A stretch of DNA of 64,000 nt. Origin: Gleimia europaea. Lineage in GTDB: Bacteria > Actinomycetota > Actinomycetes > Actinomycetales > Actinomycetaceae. The position numbers were made by a program, and so were the translations under genes. This document shows, piece after piece, positions 48,036-56,456 of this stretch (its first letter is position 1; every line of letters starts with the position of its first letter). The DNA lies in contig PNHW01000002.1 of assembly GCA_002871995.1 (NCBI GenBank), positions 205,462-269,461 on the forward strand, in the 5' to 3' direction. The notes under the pieces are model-generated. The model was not told the origin of the DNA, did no database searches, and saw only the letters and a program-made list of their open reading frames with translations.

Positions 48036-48740
48036 TCAGCGGTGATCCACCAGCCGGCTCAGCATGTCTCCAACAACTTGGACTATTTGAACGATGATTA
48101 CGATTCCCACCACGGAAACTAGCATGACGTCTCCTTGGAATCGGTTGTAACCGTAGTTCATTGCGAGTTGGCCGAGGCCGCCGCCACCGAGCACGCCCGC
48201 GATTGCGGAGTAGCCGATGAGGGTGACTGCAAGAACTGTTACGGAGTCAATGAGGGCAGGTAGGGCTTCGCGTACCTGTACGCCAAACATGATTTCCCAC
48301 CTGCTGGCACCCATCATGTGGGCGGCTTCGATCTTGCCGGCGCTGACGCCGCGTACGTTTGTTTCTACGAGGCGGGCAAAGAATGGGATTGCGCCAACGC
48401 TGAGCGGTACCACTGCAGCCTTCCAGCCGAGGGTGGTGCCTACAACGAAGCGAGTAAATGGAAGAACTGCAATTAGCAGGATGATGAATGGGATTGACCT
48501 GCCAACGTTAACGATGAATCCGAGTATTTGGTTTGCTACCCGGTTTGGGGTGAGGCCACCGCGGGCTGTGGATACCAGGAAGAGGCCGAGTGGGGTTCCA
48601 ATCACTACGGTGATCACGGTTGCCCATGCGGTCATGCCTAGTGTTTGCCATACGGATGGCCAGAACGCCTCTTTAATGGCGGGGTTATCTAGCCACTGGC
48701 CGTCAGCAGCGAGAGCGACTAGCGCTGTTGCTACGCTCAT
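48036..48740 (-). CDS. metI: Methionine ABC transporter permease
   Basis: The 234-residue membrane protein has five to six helices and the MetI-type coupling motif EAAHMMGASRWEIMFGVQVREALPALI. GRSIPFIILLIAVLPFTRFVVGT is also typical. It overlaps metN by four bases. With MetN and MetQ it imports L- or D-methionine. Confidence 0.95.
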   Translation of the reverse strand: MSVATALVALAADGQWLDNPAIKEAFWPSVWQTLGMTAWATVITVVIGTPLGLFLVSTARGGLTPNRVANQILGFIVNVGRSIPFIILLIAVLPFTRFVVGTTLGWKAAVVPLSVGAIPFFARLVETNVRGVSAGKIEAAHMMGASRWEIMFGVQVREALPALIDSVTVLAVTLIGYSAIAGVLGGGGLGQLAMNYGYNRFQGDVMLVSVVGIVIIVQIVQVVGDMLSRLVDHR

Positions 48741-49738
48741 GATCGCACCTCCGCTGCTACATCGTTTTGTTCCAAAGTTTCCATGATTTGCTTTAGGTGC
48801 ATGGTGGGCACGGTTAAAGCAAGGCGTCCTACTTGGACGTTGGACAGGGTTTCAAATGTTCCTGCCGTTACGTCGCCACCCATTCGTGATGCCATGGCAA
48901 GGACGGTGGCTCCGGTTGGGACGCCGGGGGTTGACGTGAACATGACGTCAAGAATCGTCGAGTTGGCGTCCTTATCGGTTTCGTCAATGGACGGCATGGG
49001 GACGAGTTCACGCGCAAGTTTCGATTTGGGGTTTGCAACGATCTCGTGGACGGGACCGGATTCGAGGATCTGCCCGTGTTCAAGCATGGTTGCGGAATCG
49101 CAAATTTCACGCACAACACCCATTTCGTGCGTGATGATAACGATGGTTACACCAACTTCGTCCCTGATTTGTTGTAGCAACGCCAGGATTTGGCGCGTGG
49201 TTTCAGAGTCGAGGGCGGAGGTGGGCTCGTCACACAGCAGCACGGCTGGTTTGGTGGCGAGGGCGCGCGCAATGCCTACGCGCTGTTGCTGTCCACCCGA
49301 AAGTTGGGAGGGGTAGGAGCCGGCGCGATTCTCAAGACCGACAACTTTGAGTAGTTCTGTTGCTCGCTCAAGGCGCTCTTTTTTGGACACCCCCGCAATT
49401 TTGAGCGGGTATGCAATGTTTTCAAGGGCGGTGCGCGAGTCCATTAGGTTAGCGGATTGGAAGACCATGCCGATCTTGCGGCGTGCTTTGCGAAGGGCCG
49501 AGTGGCCGAGGCCGGATAGGTCTGTGCCGTCCAGGTATACGGAGCCATCGGTGGGCTGTTCAAGGCCGGTGAGGCAACGGATCAGAGTTGATTTGCCCGC
49601 TCCGGACTGGCCAACGATGCCGTGAATTTCCCCCGCATTTACGGTCAGGTTTGCGTCGCTGAGGGCGCGCACTTCATTTCCGCCGCGCAGGACATACGTT
49701 TTGGAGAGGTTTTCGAGCTTGATCATTGGCTGGCTCAT
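48737..49738 (-). CDS. metN: Methionine ABC transporter ATPase
   Basis: ATG 49738 has GAAGGAGGGG just upstream, giving 333 residues; the longer open frame has no such site. Motifs are Walker A GQSGAGKST, Q-loop VFQSANLMDSRTA, signature LSGGQQQRVGIARAL and Walker B VLLCDEPTSALD. The last 90 residues form the NIL/ACT-like domain that senses methionine and inhibits transport. No S-box or other riboswitch is evident in the 100-base leader. Confidence 0.95.
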   Translation of the reverse strand: MSQPMIKLENLSKTYVLRGGNEVRALSDANLTVNAGEIHGIVGQSGAGKSTLIRCLTGLEQPTDGSVYLDGTDLSGLGHSALRKARRKIGMVFQSANLMDSRTALENIAYPLKIAGVSKKERLERATELLKVVGLENRAGSYPSQLSGGQQQRVGIARALATKPAVLLCDEPTSALDSETTRQILALLQQIRDEVGVTIVIITHEMGVVREICDSATMLEHGQILESGPVHEIVANPKSKLARELVPMPSIDETDKDANSTILDVMFTSTPGVPTGATVLAMASRMGGDVTAGTFETLSNVQVGRLALTVPTMHLKQIMETLEQNDVAAEVRS

Positions 49739-49839
49739 GTCCCCTCCTTCATGTCCGACGTTCTTGAGGATGTCTACGATTCTAGGACGAGTTGCCTCAA
49801 ATCCCTTCTTCCTGTCCACCTTTTGGCGCGAGGTTTACC

Positions 49840-50253
49840 TCACATCCCGCTGATTGCAAGGCCAAGGAGGGCGCTGGCAACGCTGGCGAGTAGGCCAAAT
49901 GTTGCGGTGATCACGCCGGATGTGATGCTCGTTTTGCGGGCCTCGGGCAAGGTGAGGATGTTAAGCACGTCGACCATTGCGGTGGAGAAGGTGGTCCAAC
50001 CTCCCAGTAGTCCGGTGCCGATGAGCAGCCAGGTTTCGGCGCTGAGGTGTCCAACTAGGAGGCCGGCGAGGAAGGACCCGATTATGTTGATGGTGATGAT
50101 GGGCCAGGCCAGGGCGGTACGACTAATCAGTCCGGCGTTGGGTTTGACGGGAATGAGGCCGCGGCGTTTGAGCAGGTTTTGGAGGGCTAGGTCGGTGCGG
50201 TAGCGCGCATAGGCGCCGAGGCCGCCAGCAAGGGCCAGGTAGAGCCAGGTCAT
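49840..50253 (-). CDS. crcB: Fluoride channel subunit CrcB (second copy)
   Basis: ATG 50253 overlaps the stop of the first crcB gene (ATGA) and gives 137 residues; the frame upstream of it is not used. Four membrane helices and the Fluc landmarks GGLGAYARYR, TINIIGSFLAGL and GLLGGWTTFSTAMVD are present. Actinobacteria and Firmicutes often carry two adjacent Fluc genes whose products form a heterodimeric fluoride exporter. This product is the more divergent one. Confidence 0.9.
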   Translation of the reverse strand: MTWLYLALAGGLGAYARYRTDLALQNLLKRRGLIPVKPNAGLISRTALAWPIITINIIGSFLAGLLVGHLSAETWLLIGTGLLGGWTTFSTAMVDVLNILTLPEARKTSITSGVITATFGLLASVASALLGLAISGM

Positions 50254-50651
50254 GCTTGCACTCCTTTGGCAGCGAGGTCTTTCGCAAGTCGAGTTCCAAG
50301 CCATGCGCCCGCAATGCCGGAAAGGATGGTGAGGGCGCCCGCGCCTAGCGCAAGGGCAAGGTTAGTGCCGCGCGCAATAGCGAGGGCGAAGGCGGAGTAT
50401 GTGGTGAAGGCTCCAAGAAAGCCGGTGCCGGCAAAAATTTTTATGCGGTCCCACAGGGGGTGCATGCCACGTCGAACGCTCCACGTGGTGATTAGGCCGC
50501 CCATGAGGAATGCGCCAAGCACATTTACAAAAACGGTGGACACGTTGATGTCTGCGAAGGTGCTTGCAATGAGGGTGTCGATGAGGGCACGCGAGAGGGT
50601 TCCCAGCGCTGCGCCGAGGAACACGAGGAGGCCTGGTTTTATCTCGTACAT
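50250..50651 (-). CDS. crcB: Fluoride channel subunit CrcB (first copy)
   Basis: The 133-residue protein has GAALGTLSRALID, VFVNVLGAFLMGGL and GFLGAFTTYSAFAL, matching the Fluc GxxGAxxR, N-x-x-G and GfxGgfTTfS motifs, and four membrane helices. Translational coupling to the next crcB suggests equal synthesis of both subunits. No fluoride riboswitch was recognised in the 80 bases before the start. Confidence 0.9.
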   Translation of the reverse strand: MYEIKPGLLVFLGAALGTLSRALIDTLIASTFADINVSTVFVNVLGAFLMGGLITTWSVRRGMHPLWDRIKIFAGTGFLGAFTTYSAFALAIARGTNLALALGAGALTILSGIAGAWLGTRLAKDLAAKGVQA

Positions 50652-50731
50652 AATCTTTCTACTTGCTGTGAGTGGTGCCGCCAGCCAGTCTACTCTTAGT
50701 GGTAGACGGGATTTTGGGGAGGTTCACGGCC

Positions 50732-51493
50732 ATGTCTTGTTGCGAATTGCCCGGCGAGACGCGTTCTGGGCTGTGGTCGAATCCGAAGACGATTTGGGCA
50801 GCACTGGCATTTTTCACTTTCTTCTTGGCGGTGTTTTCCACCGGGTCGCTGACGGCTGCCGCGGTGGCGAAGCCGGGTTATTTGATGTTTGCGTCGGTGG
50901 TGGCGATGGCGTTATTCGCGGCTCCCGTGGCGCATCGAGAGTGGGCATTTGGCCGTGATTCTAATGCGGTGCTGGTGATGTTGGGTTGGCTGGTGGCAAC
51001 GGTTGTGTTCGTGCGCGCGTTTGCTGAAGTTTCACGTTTGGATGTGGTGACGATTGGTTTGCCGCGCCCTCTCTTAGCGTTGCTGGGGGTGGCTTCAACG
51101 GTGATGGCGTTTCGAGCATCTAATGCGCGCTGGCCTAGTGCTCCGCGCGGTGACGAGGCGTGGCGGACGCAGCTTTCGGCCCTGTTGTCTCGGTATTATT
51201 CATGGCCAGATGAGGCGGCGAGGCAAGCAGTGGAGGCTACAACCGCGAGCGCAGATGAGGCTGGGTTGGAGTTGCAGGAAGCGTTTGGTGACCCGTGGCA
51301 GGTGGCGGCTGAGTTTGTGTTGAAGAGCCCGGATAATGCGCGCCCGAATGCGCGGATTCTGCTGGTGGCTGGCCTGGGGTTTGCAGCGTTGTCGGTGGCC
51401 TCGTTTGTGGTGGGCGGAGTGTCGCTGTATGCGGTTCTGGTTGGCATTTTGGGTGCGGGCATGATTTCGCTGTCATGGTTTTTGCGGCGGTAG
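50732..51493 (+). CDS. Hypothetical membrane protein
   Basis: ATG 50732 with GGGGAGG upstream gives 253 residues. Four helices in the first half (about 20-120: AALAFFTFFLAVFSTGSLTA, YLMFASVVAMALFAAPVA, VLVMLGWLVATVVFVRAFA, LLALLGVASTVMAF) are followed by a soluble middle segment with WRTQLSALLSRYYSWPDEAA and LQEAFGDPWQVAAEFVLK, and two final helices. The middle resembles the HAAS-type helical domain of regulated membrane proteins (SRYYSWP, GDPwqvAaE), which is a tentative call. It is divergent from crcB and precedes gluQ by 39 bases. Confidence 0.7.
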   Translation: MSCCELPGETRSGLWSNPKTIWAALAFFTFFLAVFSTGSLTAAAVAKPGYLMFASVVAMALFAAPVAHREWAFGRDSNAVLVMLGWLVATVVFVRAFAEVSRLDVVTIGLPRPLLALLGVASTVMAFRASNARWPSAPRGDEAWRTQLSALLSRYYSWPDEAARQAVEATTASADEAGLELQEAFGDPWQVAAEFVLKSPDNARPNARILLVAGLGFAALSVASFVVGGVSLYAVLVGILGAGMISLSWFLRR

Positions 51494-51532
51494 GCTTGTT
51501 TTTACGCGTTGTGTGTGTGGAGGGGAGGCCGC

Positions 51533-52441
51533 GTGGCTGCTGGTAGGTTTGCGCCGAGTCCGTCGGGTGATATGCACATTGGGAATCTGCGCACGGCGTT
51601 GTTGGCTTGGGCGTGGGCGCGACAGTCGGGCCGCGATTTTGTGCTTCGCGTGGAGGATATTGACCGGGTGAAACCGGGCGCGGCGCAGCACCAGATTGAG
51701 GATTTAGCGACGCTGGGTATTGATTGGGATGGCGATGTGCTGTTCCAGAGCACTCGCAGGCCGGTGCATGAGGCTGCGATTGCGCAACTACGCGAAGCGG
51801 GCTTGTTGTTTGAGTGTTACTGCTCGCGTAGGGATATTAAGGAGGCGGCGAGCGCTCCGCATGTGCGGCCGGGGTCATATCCGGGAACTTGTCGCGATTT
51901 GTCGCCGGCAGAACGTGAGCAGCGCAGGGCGGAGCTGGCGAGTGTGGGCCGGCGTCCTGCTTTACGGTTGAATCCGACGGTTGATGAGTGGTCGGTTGAG
52001 GATGACTTATTTGGCACGGTGATGGAGCCGATTGATTGCGTGGTGCTGCAGCGCGGTGATGGCACGTTGGCGTACAACCTGGTGGTGGTTGTGGATGACG
52101 CGTTTCAGGGTGTGGATCAGGTGGTGCGGGCTGATGATTTGCTGTCGTCGGCGCCCGCACAGGCTTATATTGCACACGCCCTGGGGCTCGAGCAGCCCCG
52201 TTATGCGCACGTGCCTCTAGTGATTAATGAGGCGGGTGACCGGCTGGCTAAGCGCGATGGTGCGGTTACGTTGCGCGAGTTCTTCGATTTGGGTTGGACT
52301 GTTGCGGACGTGGTGAGCAAGATAGCAGGGTCGCTCGGGTTTGAGGCGAGGTCGGCGGAGCAGTTCCTGGACGTGTTTGATCAGCGCAAGATGGTGCGCA
52401 CTCCGTGGGTGTTTTCTCCTGCGGCTGGCCCCGCTAATTAG
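51533..52441 (+). CDS. gluQ: Glutamyl-Q tRNA(Asp) synthetase
   Basis: GTG 51533 follows GGAGGGGAGG closely and gives 302 residues. The catalytic core of GluRS is present: GRFAPSPSGDMHIGNLRTAL with the HIGN form of HIGH, and LAKRDGAVTLRE in the KMSKS position. Zinc-type cysteines occur in ECYCSRRDI and later PGTCRDL. The anticodon-binding half of GluRS is missing. GluQ attaches glutamate to queuosine-34 of tRNA-Asp. The gene depends on queuosine in the cell, so uptake or synthesis genes should exist elsewhere. Confidence 0.88.
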   Translation: MAAGRFAPSPSGDMHIGNLRTALLAWAWARQSGRDFVLRVEDIDRVKPGAAQHQIEDLATLGIDWDGDVLFQSTRRPVHEAAIAQLREAGLLFECYCSRRDIKEAASAPHVRPGSYPGTCRDLSPAEREQRRAELASVGRRPALRLNPTVDEWSVEDDLFGTVMEPIDCVVLQRGDGTLAYNLVVVVDDAFQGVDQVVRADDLLSSAPAQAYIAHALGLEQPRYAHVPLVINEAGDRLAKRDGAVTLREFFDLGWTVADVVSKIAGSLGFEARSAEQFLDVFDQRKMVRTPWVFSPAAGPAN

Positions 52442-52522
52442 TTGAGGGGGCGGGCGCCGGCCCGCGCTAACCAGTGGGGAGGCACCAGCTTGAGCGGTTG
52501 GTGACCTCCTCGTGAATGGTTG

Positions 52523-54040
52523 TTATGTCTTACGGGCGCGGCGTAGGTCTAGGTAGCCGACTAGCAGGGCGAAGAGTTGCGCGGTGATGATCGCGATGAA
52601 GGCGATGAGGACGGCATTGTGGAAGCCGTACATTGGAGCCGTGGCGAAGTAGATGGCTGTCATGATGGCGTTGCCGATGGCGGTGGCGATACGTTCTACG
52701 GTTTGTTTGACGCCGCCGGCGGTGCCGCCGTGTTGGATGGGGACGTCTTGGAGGGCGAGGGTTTGGTTGACGGCTCCGAATGCGCCTTGACCGAAGCCGA
52801 AGAGGGATAGGGGCGCGGCCATCCACCACAGGTTGATGTCGTGACTGGCGATGAGGGCGACGGAAACGGCGGTGAGTAGTGACCCTACGATCATGAGGAT
52901 GAGGGAGATTTGCACGACTTTGCGGCCGGCTTTGAGGGCGCGGTTTGATGCCCAGCGGGCGGCTACTGCGGAGAAGAACGAGCTGGGTAGCGCGATGGTG
53001 CCTGCAACCATGGCGGAGGCGCCGAGCCCTATTTGGAGGTACATCGCGATGATGGTGTAGGTGGTGGTGGAGCCAAGGAAGTAGGCGCCGGCAACGATAG
53101 TGCCCATGGAGAATGATGGGATTTTTAGTAGGTCAAGGTTGACGAGGGGGTAGTTGCCTCGTTTGGTGTAGTGGGCTTCCCATTGCCACCAGGCGTATAG
53201 GAGGGCGACGGCAAGCGCGAATATGAGGGCGAGCTGCCAGCGGAGTGGCCGCACGGTGAATGGGTACATGATGCCGAGCACGGCGGTGACGAGCAGGATG
53301 ATGCCGATGGGGTCGAGGTCGATTTTTTGCCGCTGCCTGGCGGGGAGGATTTGCCCGTTTTTCTTGGCTTGGCGGCGTTCGCGCCGGGCAGCGGCACGTC
53401 TGCGTTCGTTGGCGAAGGGAAGCCAGTAGAGGGCGAGGATGAATCCGATGATGCCGAAGGGGACGTTGATGAAGAAGGTGTAGCGCCAGCCGTTTTCCTC
53501 GCCGATTAGGGTGATGAGGGCGCCGGCGAGGACGGGGCCGATTGACACGGCGACGGCTACGGTCATGCCGAAGAGTCCGAAGGCTTTGGCGCGGGCTTGG
53601 CCTTTGAAGGTTTGTTGGATGATGCCCATGACTTGGGGCGAGAAGAGGCCGCCGCCGATGCCTTGGATGATGCGTGCGATGTTGAGGAAGGTGGGGTCTG
53701 GTGCGAGTCCGGAGAGGATGGAGCCGACTACGAAGGTGATGAGGCCGATTTGGAAGAGGGTGCCGCGTCCGATGAGGTCGCCGAGTCGCCCGGCTGGTAC
53801 TAGCACGATGCCGATGGCGAGGGCGTAGCCGGAGAGCACCCATTGGAGGTCGGAGTCGGTGGCGTTCAGGCCTACGCCGATGGTGGCGAGGGCTACGTTG
53901 ACTGATGACACTGCGATTAGTGACATGGCTAGGGGGATGAGGAGGACTGCGAGGATCTTGCGTGGTTTGAAGACGCGGTCTACGCCGGGTACGCGGATTT
54001 CTCCGTCAAATGAGTCACCCGGGGTGAAACTGTCAGCCAC
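52523..54040 (-). CDS. MFS exporter, DHA2 (EmrB/QacA-like) family
   Basis: The 505-residue protein has about 14 membrane helices. Motifs include SDLQWVLSGYALAIGIVLVP, AGRLGDLIGRGTLFQIGLIT (motif A) and MTVAVAVSIGPVLAGALIT (motif C, antiporter type). A basic loop (ANERRRAAARRERRQAKKNG) lies between helices 6 and 7. The family extrudes drugs or metabolites by proton antiport. It is divergent from the diaminopimelate dehydrogenase gene across a hairpin-rich 230-base gap. Its actual substrate, possibly an amino acid given that neighbour, cannot be read. Confidence 0.88.
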   Translation of the reverse strand: MADSFTPGDSFDGEIRVPGVDRVFKPRKILAVLLIPLAMSLIAVSSVNVALATIGVGLNATDSDLQWVLSGYALAIGIVLVPAGRLGDLIGRGTLFQIGLITFVVGSILSGLAPDPTFLNIARIIQGIGGGLFSPQVMGIIQQTFKGQARAKAFGLFGMTVAVAVSIGPVLAGALITLIGEENGWRYTFFINVPFGIIGFILALYWLPFANERRRAAARRERRQAKKNGQILPARQRQKIDLDPIGIILLVTAVLGIMYPFTVRPLRWQLALIFALAVALLYAWWQWEAHYTKRGNYPLVNLDLLKIPSFSMGTIVAGAYFLGSTTTYTIIAMYLQIGLGASAMVAGTIALPSSFFSAVAARWASNRALKAGRKVVQISLILMIVGSLLTAVSVALIASHDINLWWMAAPLSLFGFGQGAFGAVNQTLALQDVPIQHGGTAGGVKQTVERIATAIGNAIMTAIYFATAPMYGFHNAVLIAFIAIITAQLFALLVGYLDLRRARKT

Positions 54041-54086
54041 CGATTTCCTCCTTATTTCTTTAAACCCTCAACATTGTTAAATATAA

Positions 54087-54147
54087 GCATCCGCCCGGGT
54101 GGATGCATAAGGCGGCCGTTGTGCGGGCACCCGTTGTAAAGGTGCCC
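54087..54147. promoter_or_regulatory. Two hairpins between MFS exporter and ddh
   Basis: GCATCC-G-CCCGGG-T-GGATGC (54087-54106) is palindromic, and GGGCACC (54125-54131) pairs with GGTGCCC (54141-54147). The unit GTTGTGCGGGCA or GTTGTAAAGG recurs four times between 54118 and 54174. The segment is the shared upstream region of two divergent genes. Confidence 0.45.
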
Positions 54148-54273
54148 GTTGTAAAGGCTCTGGTTGTGCGGGCATCATGAAACCCACCTGCCTCGTTCTT
54201 GAACCACATGATGAACTGCGGATGCGCGGGGCGTGGTAAACGCGGAACACTATAGGCAACGAAAGGAGAGGTC

Positions 54274-55260
54274 ATGTCAGAATCACGCAAGATCCGAGTT
54301 GCCATTAACGGGTACGGAAACCTGGGGCGAGCAGTTGAGCTGGCCGTGCATGAAAGCCCCGACATGGAGCTCGTCACCATTTTCACCCGCCGCGACCCTG
54401 CAAGCTTGGGAACTAAGTTCGTCCCGGCAACGCCCATTGAGGACGCCCCCAAGTACGTTGGCCAGGTGGATGTTTGCGTGAACTGTGGGGGTTCGGCCAC
54501 TGACCTCGTAAATCAAGGAACGCAATTTGCGGCGCTGTTCAACACGGTTGATTCTTACGACAACCACTCCAACATTCCCGCATATTTTGATTCGATCGAC
54601 GAGGCAGCCAAAGCCGCGGACCACCTCAGCGTGATCAGTTCCGGTTGGGATCCCGGCCTGTTCTCTCTGACCCGCCTCATGGCGGAGGCTGTACTACCCA
54701 ATGGTTCCACCACAACGTTTTGGGGGCCGGGAGTGTCCCAAGGGCATTCTCAGGCAGTTCGTCGCATCGAGGGCGTGGCTAACGCCGTCCAGTACACGCT
54801 TCCCGTAGAAGCCGCAAAAGAGAGCGTTCGCGCCGGCCAGAACACTGAGCTTTCCACGCGGGACAAGCACACGCGCCTCGTCTACGTGGTTGCGGAAGAA
54901 GGCGCTAACGAGGACGCGATTCGCGAAGCTATCGTCACTATGCCTGCTTATTTTGCAGACTACGACACCACGGTCGAGTTCATTAGCGCCGAACAGATGG
55001 CCAGTGACCATTCGGGCATGCCGCACGGCGGTGAGGTGATTCGAGCCGGCGAGACATCCCCGGGCACGCACCAGGCGATCTCATACAGCCTCACTCTCGA
55101 ATCTAATCCGGAGTTCACGGGCGCCATGGTTGCCGCAACCGCACGGGCAACCGCACGCCTATTCGAGGCTGGCAAGCGCGGGGCGGCAACCGTTTTCGAT
55201 ATTCCCCCGGCCTACTACTCGCCAAAGACGCCGGCACAGCTTCGCAAGGAGCTGCTCTAA
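54274..55260 (+). CDS. ddh: meso-Diaminopimelate D-dehydrogenase
   Basis: The 328-residue enzyme has the nucleotide site VAINGYGNLGRAVELAV at 10-26, a TIFTRRDPASL loop suited to NADPH, and DAP-dehydrogenase landmarks VDVCVNCGGSATDL, FNTVDSYDNHSNIPAYFDSI, SSGWDPGLFSLTRLM, FWGPGVSQGHSQAVRRIEGV and DHSGMPHGGEVIRAG. It makes meso-DAP from tetrahydrodipicolinate in one step, for lysine and peptidoglycan. AAAGGAG is eight bases upstream. This route is known from Corynebacterium and scattered elsewhere. A perfect hairpin follows. Confidence 0.95.
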   Translation: MSESRKIRVAINGYGNLGRAVELAVHESPDMELVTIFTRRDPASLGTKFVPATPIEDAPKYVGQVDVCVNCGGSATDLVNQGTQFAALFNTVDSYDNHSNIPAYFDSIDEAAKAADHLSVISSGWDPGLFSLTRLMAEAVLPNGSTTTFWGPGVSQGHSQAVRRIEGVANAVQYTLPVEAAKESVRAGQNTELSTRDKHTRLVYVVAEEGANEDAIREAIVTMPAYFADYDTTVEFISAEQMASDHSGMPHGGEVIRAGETSPGTHQAISYSLTLESNPEFTGAMVAATARATARLFEAGKRGAATVFDIPPAYYSPKTPAQLRKELL

Positions 55261-55288
55261 ACCGCAAGGCGAGGTAGTCAGACAAACT

Positions 55289-55318
55289 TACCGGCCCCTG
55301 CTCACGCAGGGGCCGGTA
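55289..55318 (+). terminator. Terminator after ddh
   Basis: TACCGGCCCCTGC / GCAGGGGCCGGTA, a perfect 13-base stem with loop TCAC, followed by TT. Confidence 0.9.
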
Positions 55319-55389
55319 TTCCTAATCTGCTCACCTACTGTGCTGACCATCCGCGACCGATTTCAACAGCCTCGCCGACGAATAAGAAA

Positions 55390-55614
55390 TCAGCGCAAAG
55401 GCGGGAATTCTTTTAGAGAAAATAGGGACTCAACTGGAACATCGAAGAACGCGGCCAGTTGGAGTGCGAGGGCAAGCGAGGGAGCGTACTCGCCGCGCTC
55501 TAAGTAGCCAACCGTCTGGTAGTGCACGCCAAGGGCGTCAGCAAGTTCGCGCCGCGAAACTCCCCTGTCTGCCCGCATAACTGCGATGCGGTTGTAAACT
55601 CGATCCTCAGCCAT
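55390..55614 (-). CDS. XRE-family helix-turn-helix regulator
   Basis: The 74-residue protein is one Cro/CI domain: NRIAVMRADRGVSRRELADA, LGVHYQTVGYLERGEYAPSL and ALALQLAAFFDVPVESLFSL. This short YLERGEYxPSLxLA form is typical of regulators encoded with ABC-2 transporters. It overlaps the permease stop by one base (TAATG), so it is the last gene of the transporter operon and probably represses it through the AT-rich region at 57365. Confidence 0.9.
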   Translation of the reverse strand: MAEDRVYNRIAVMRADRGVSRRELADALGVHYQTVGYLERGEYAPSLALALQLAAFFDVPVESLFSLKEFPPLR

Positions 55615-56456
55615 TACGCACCCAATTGACTACGAAGATTATTTTGCATTTTCTGCATTGCTCCTATGGACTCGTGGCGGAAGAAGCGTTTGATCAAGAA
55701 CGATGCAACGAAAAACCCGGCTACGAGCCACAGAGCAAGAATACCCGAGGCTAGCAAGGGCTGGAACGATCCAACTACCTCCGCGGCGCCGGCCTGGGCG
55801 GGCATCACCACGGAGCGCACAAGGTGGCCAGACCAGAACGTTGGCAAAACTAGCTGCACCGCCTGCACCGGTCGGGGCAAAATATCTAAAGGAAACGCGA
55901 TCCCAGAAGTCGCGAACAAAGCGAGCACGCCCAGGGTAATCACGACATTTCCATACATTTCGCGGACTAAGCTTCCGAGAATCAACCCAATGGGAGCGTG
56001 CGTAGCAACAGAGAACAACATAACCAGCACTACCAGCAGCGTGGTTCCCGCACCTAACTGGCTCATATCAAAGAAAACGAATCCGCCGATCAGAATTAGA
56101 ATCTGCATAAGCAACACAACGATGCCAGTCGAAATTGATTTACCGATCGCCCACGCCATAGGCCCATTCGGCAGCGACCTGGCGCGCAACAAAACCCCGG
56201 AACTACGTTCCATCATCATCTCCGAGGTCAGCTGAATGATGATTAGCATCGAAAGTCCCGCAGTCATCGAAATGACCATGTACCTGCCGATCGAGGTCCC
56301 GATCTGCTCCAAGACTTTGCCATCTATCCATTTGCCCACACCTAAAATCACCAGGGGTGTGAAGAATAAATTGAAGATAGCAGCGCCCAGTAGGTTTATG
56401 CGTATCTCGGCCTTCACATGCATGCCGATCATTTTCAAGAATCCAGACACTTTCAC
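55614..56456 (-). CDS. ABC-2 type transporter permease
   Basis: The 280-residue membrane protein has six helices, with the first at about 20-42 and others at 60-78, 105-130, 138-160, 170-190 and 235-258. The motif SSGVLLRARSLPNGPMAW and the segment VREMYGNVVITLGVLALFAT are those of ABC-2 export permeases for drugs, lantibiotics or lipids. It overlaps the ATPase by four bases and the XRE gene by one. Confidence 0.85.
   Translation of the reverse strand: MKVSGFLKMIGMHVKAEIRINLLGAAIFNLFFTPLVILGVGKWIDGKVLEQIGTSIGRYMVISMTAGLSMLIIIQLTSEMMMERSSGVLLRARSLPNGPMAWAIGKSISTGIVVLLMQILILIGGFVFFDMSQLGAGTTLLVVLVMLFSVATHAPIGLILGSLVREMYGNVVITLGVLALFATSGIAFPLDILPRPVQAVQLVLPTFWSGHLVRSVVMPAQAGAAEVVGSFQPLLASGILALWLVAGFFVASFLIKRFFRHESIGAMQKMQNNLRSQLGA

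Noticed and set aside
49739-49840. SAM (S-box) riboswitch before metN
   Set aside because: The leader is about 100 bases and lacks the paired GA-rich kink-turn and terminator of S-box RNAs.
50652-50731. Fluoride riboswitch before crcB
   Set aside because: The 80-base gap shows neither the conserved pseudoknot segments nor a following hairpin.
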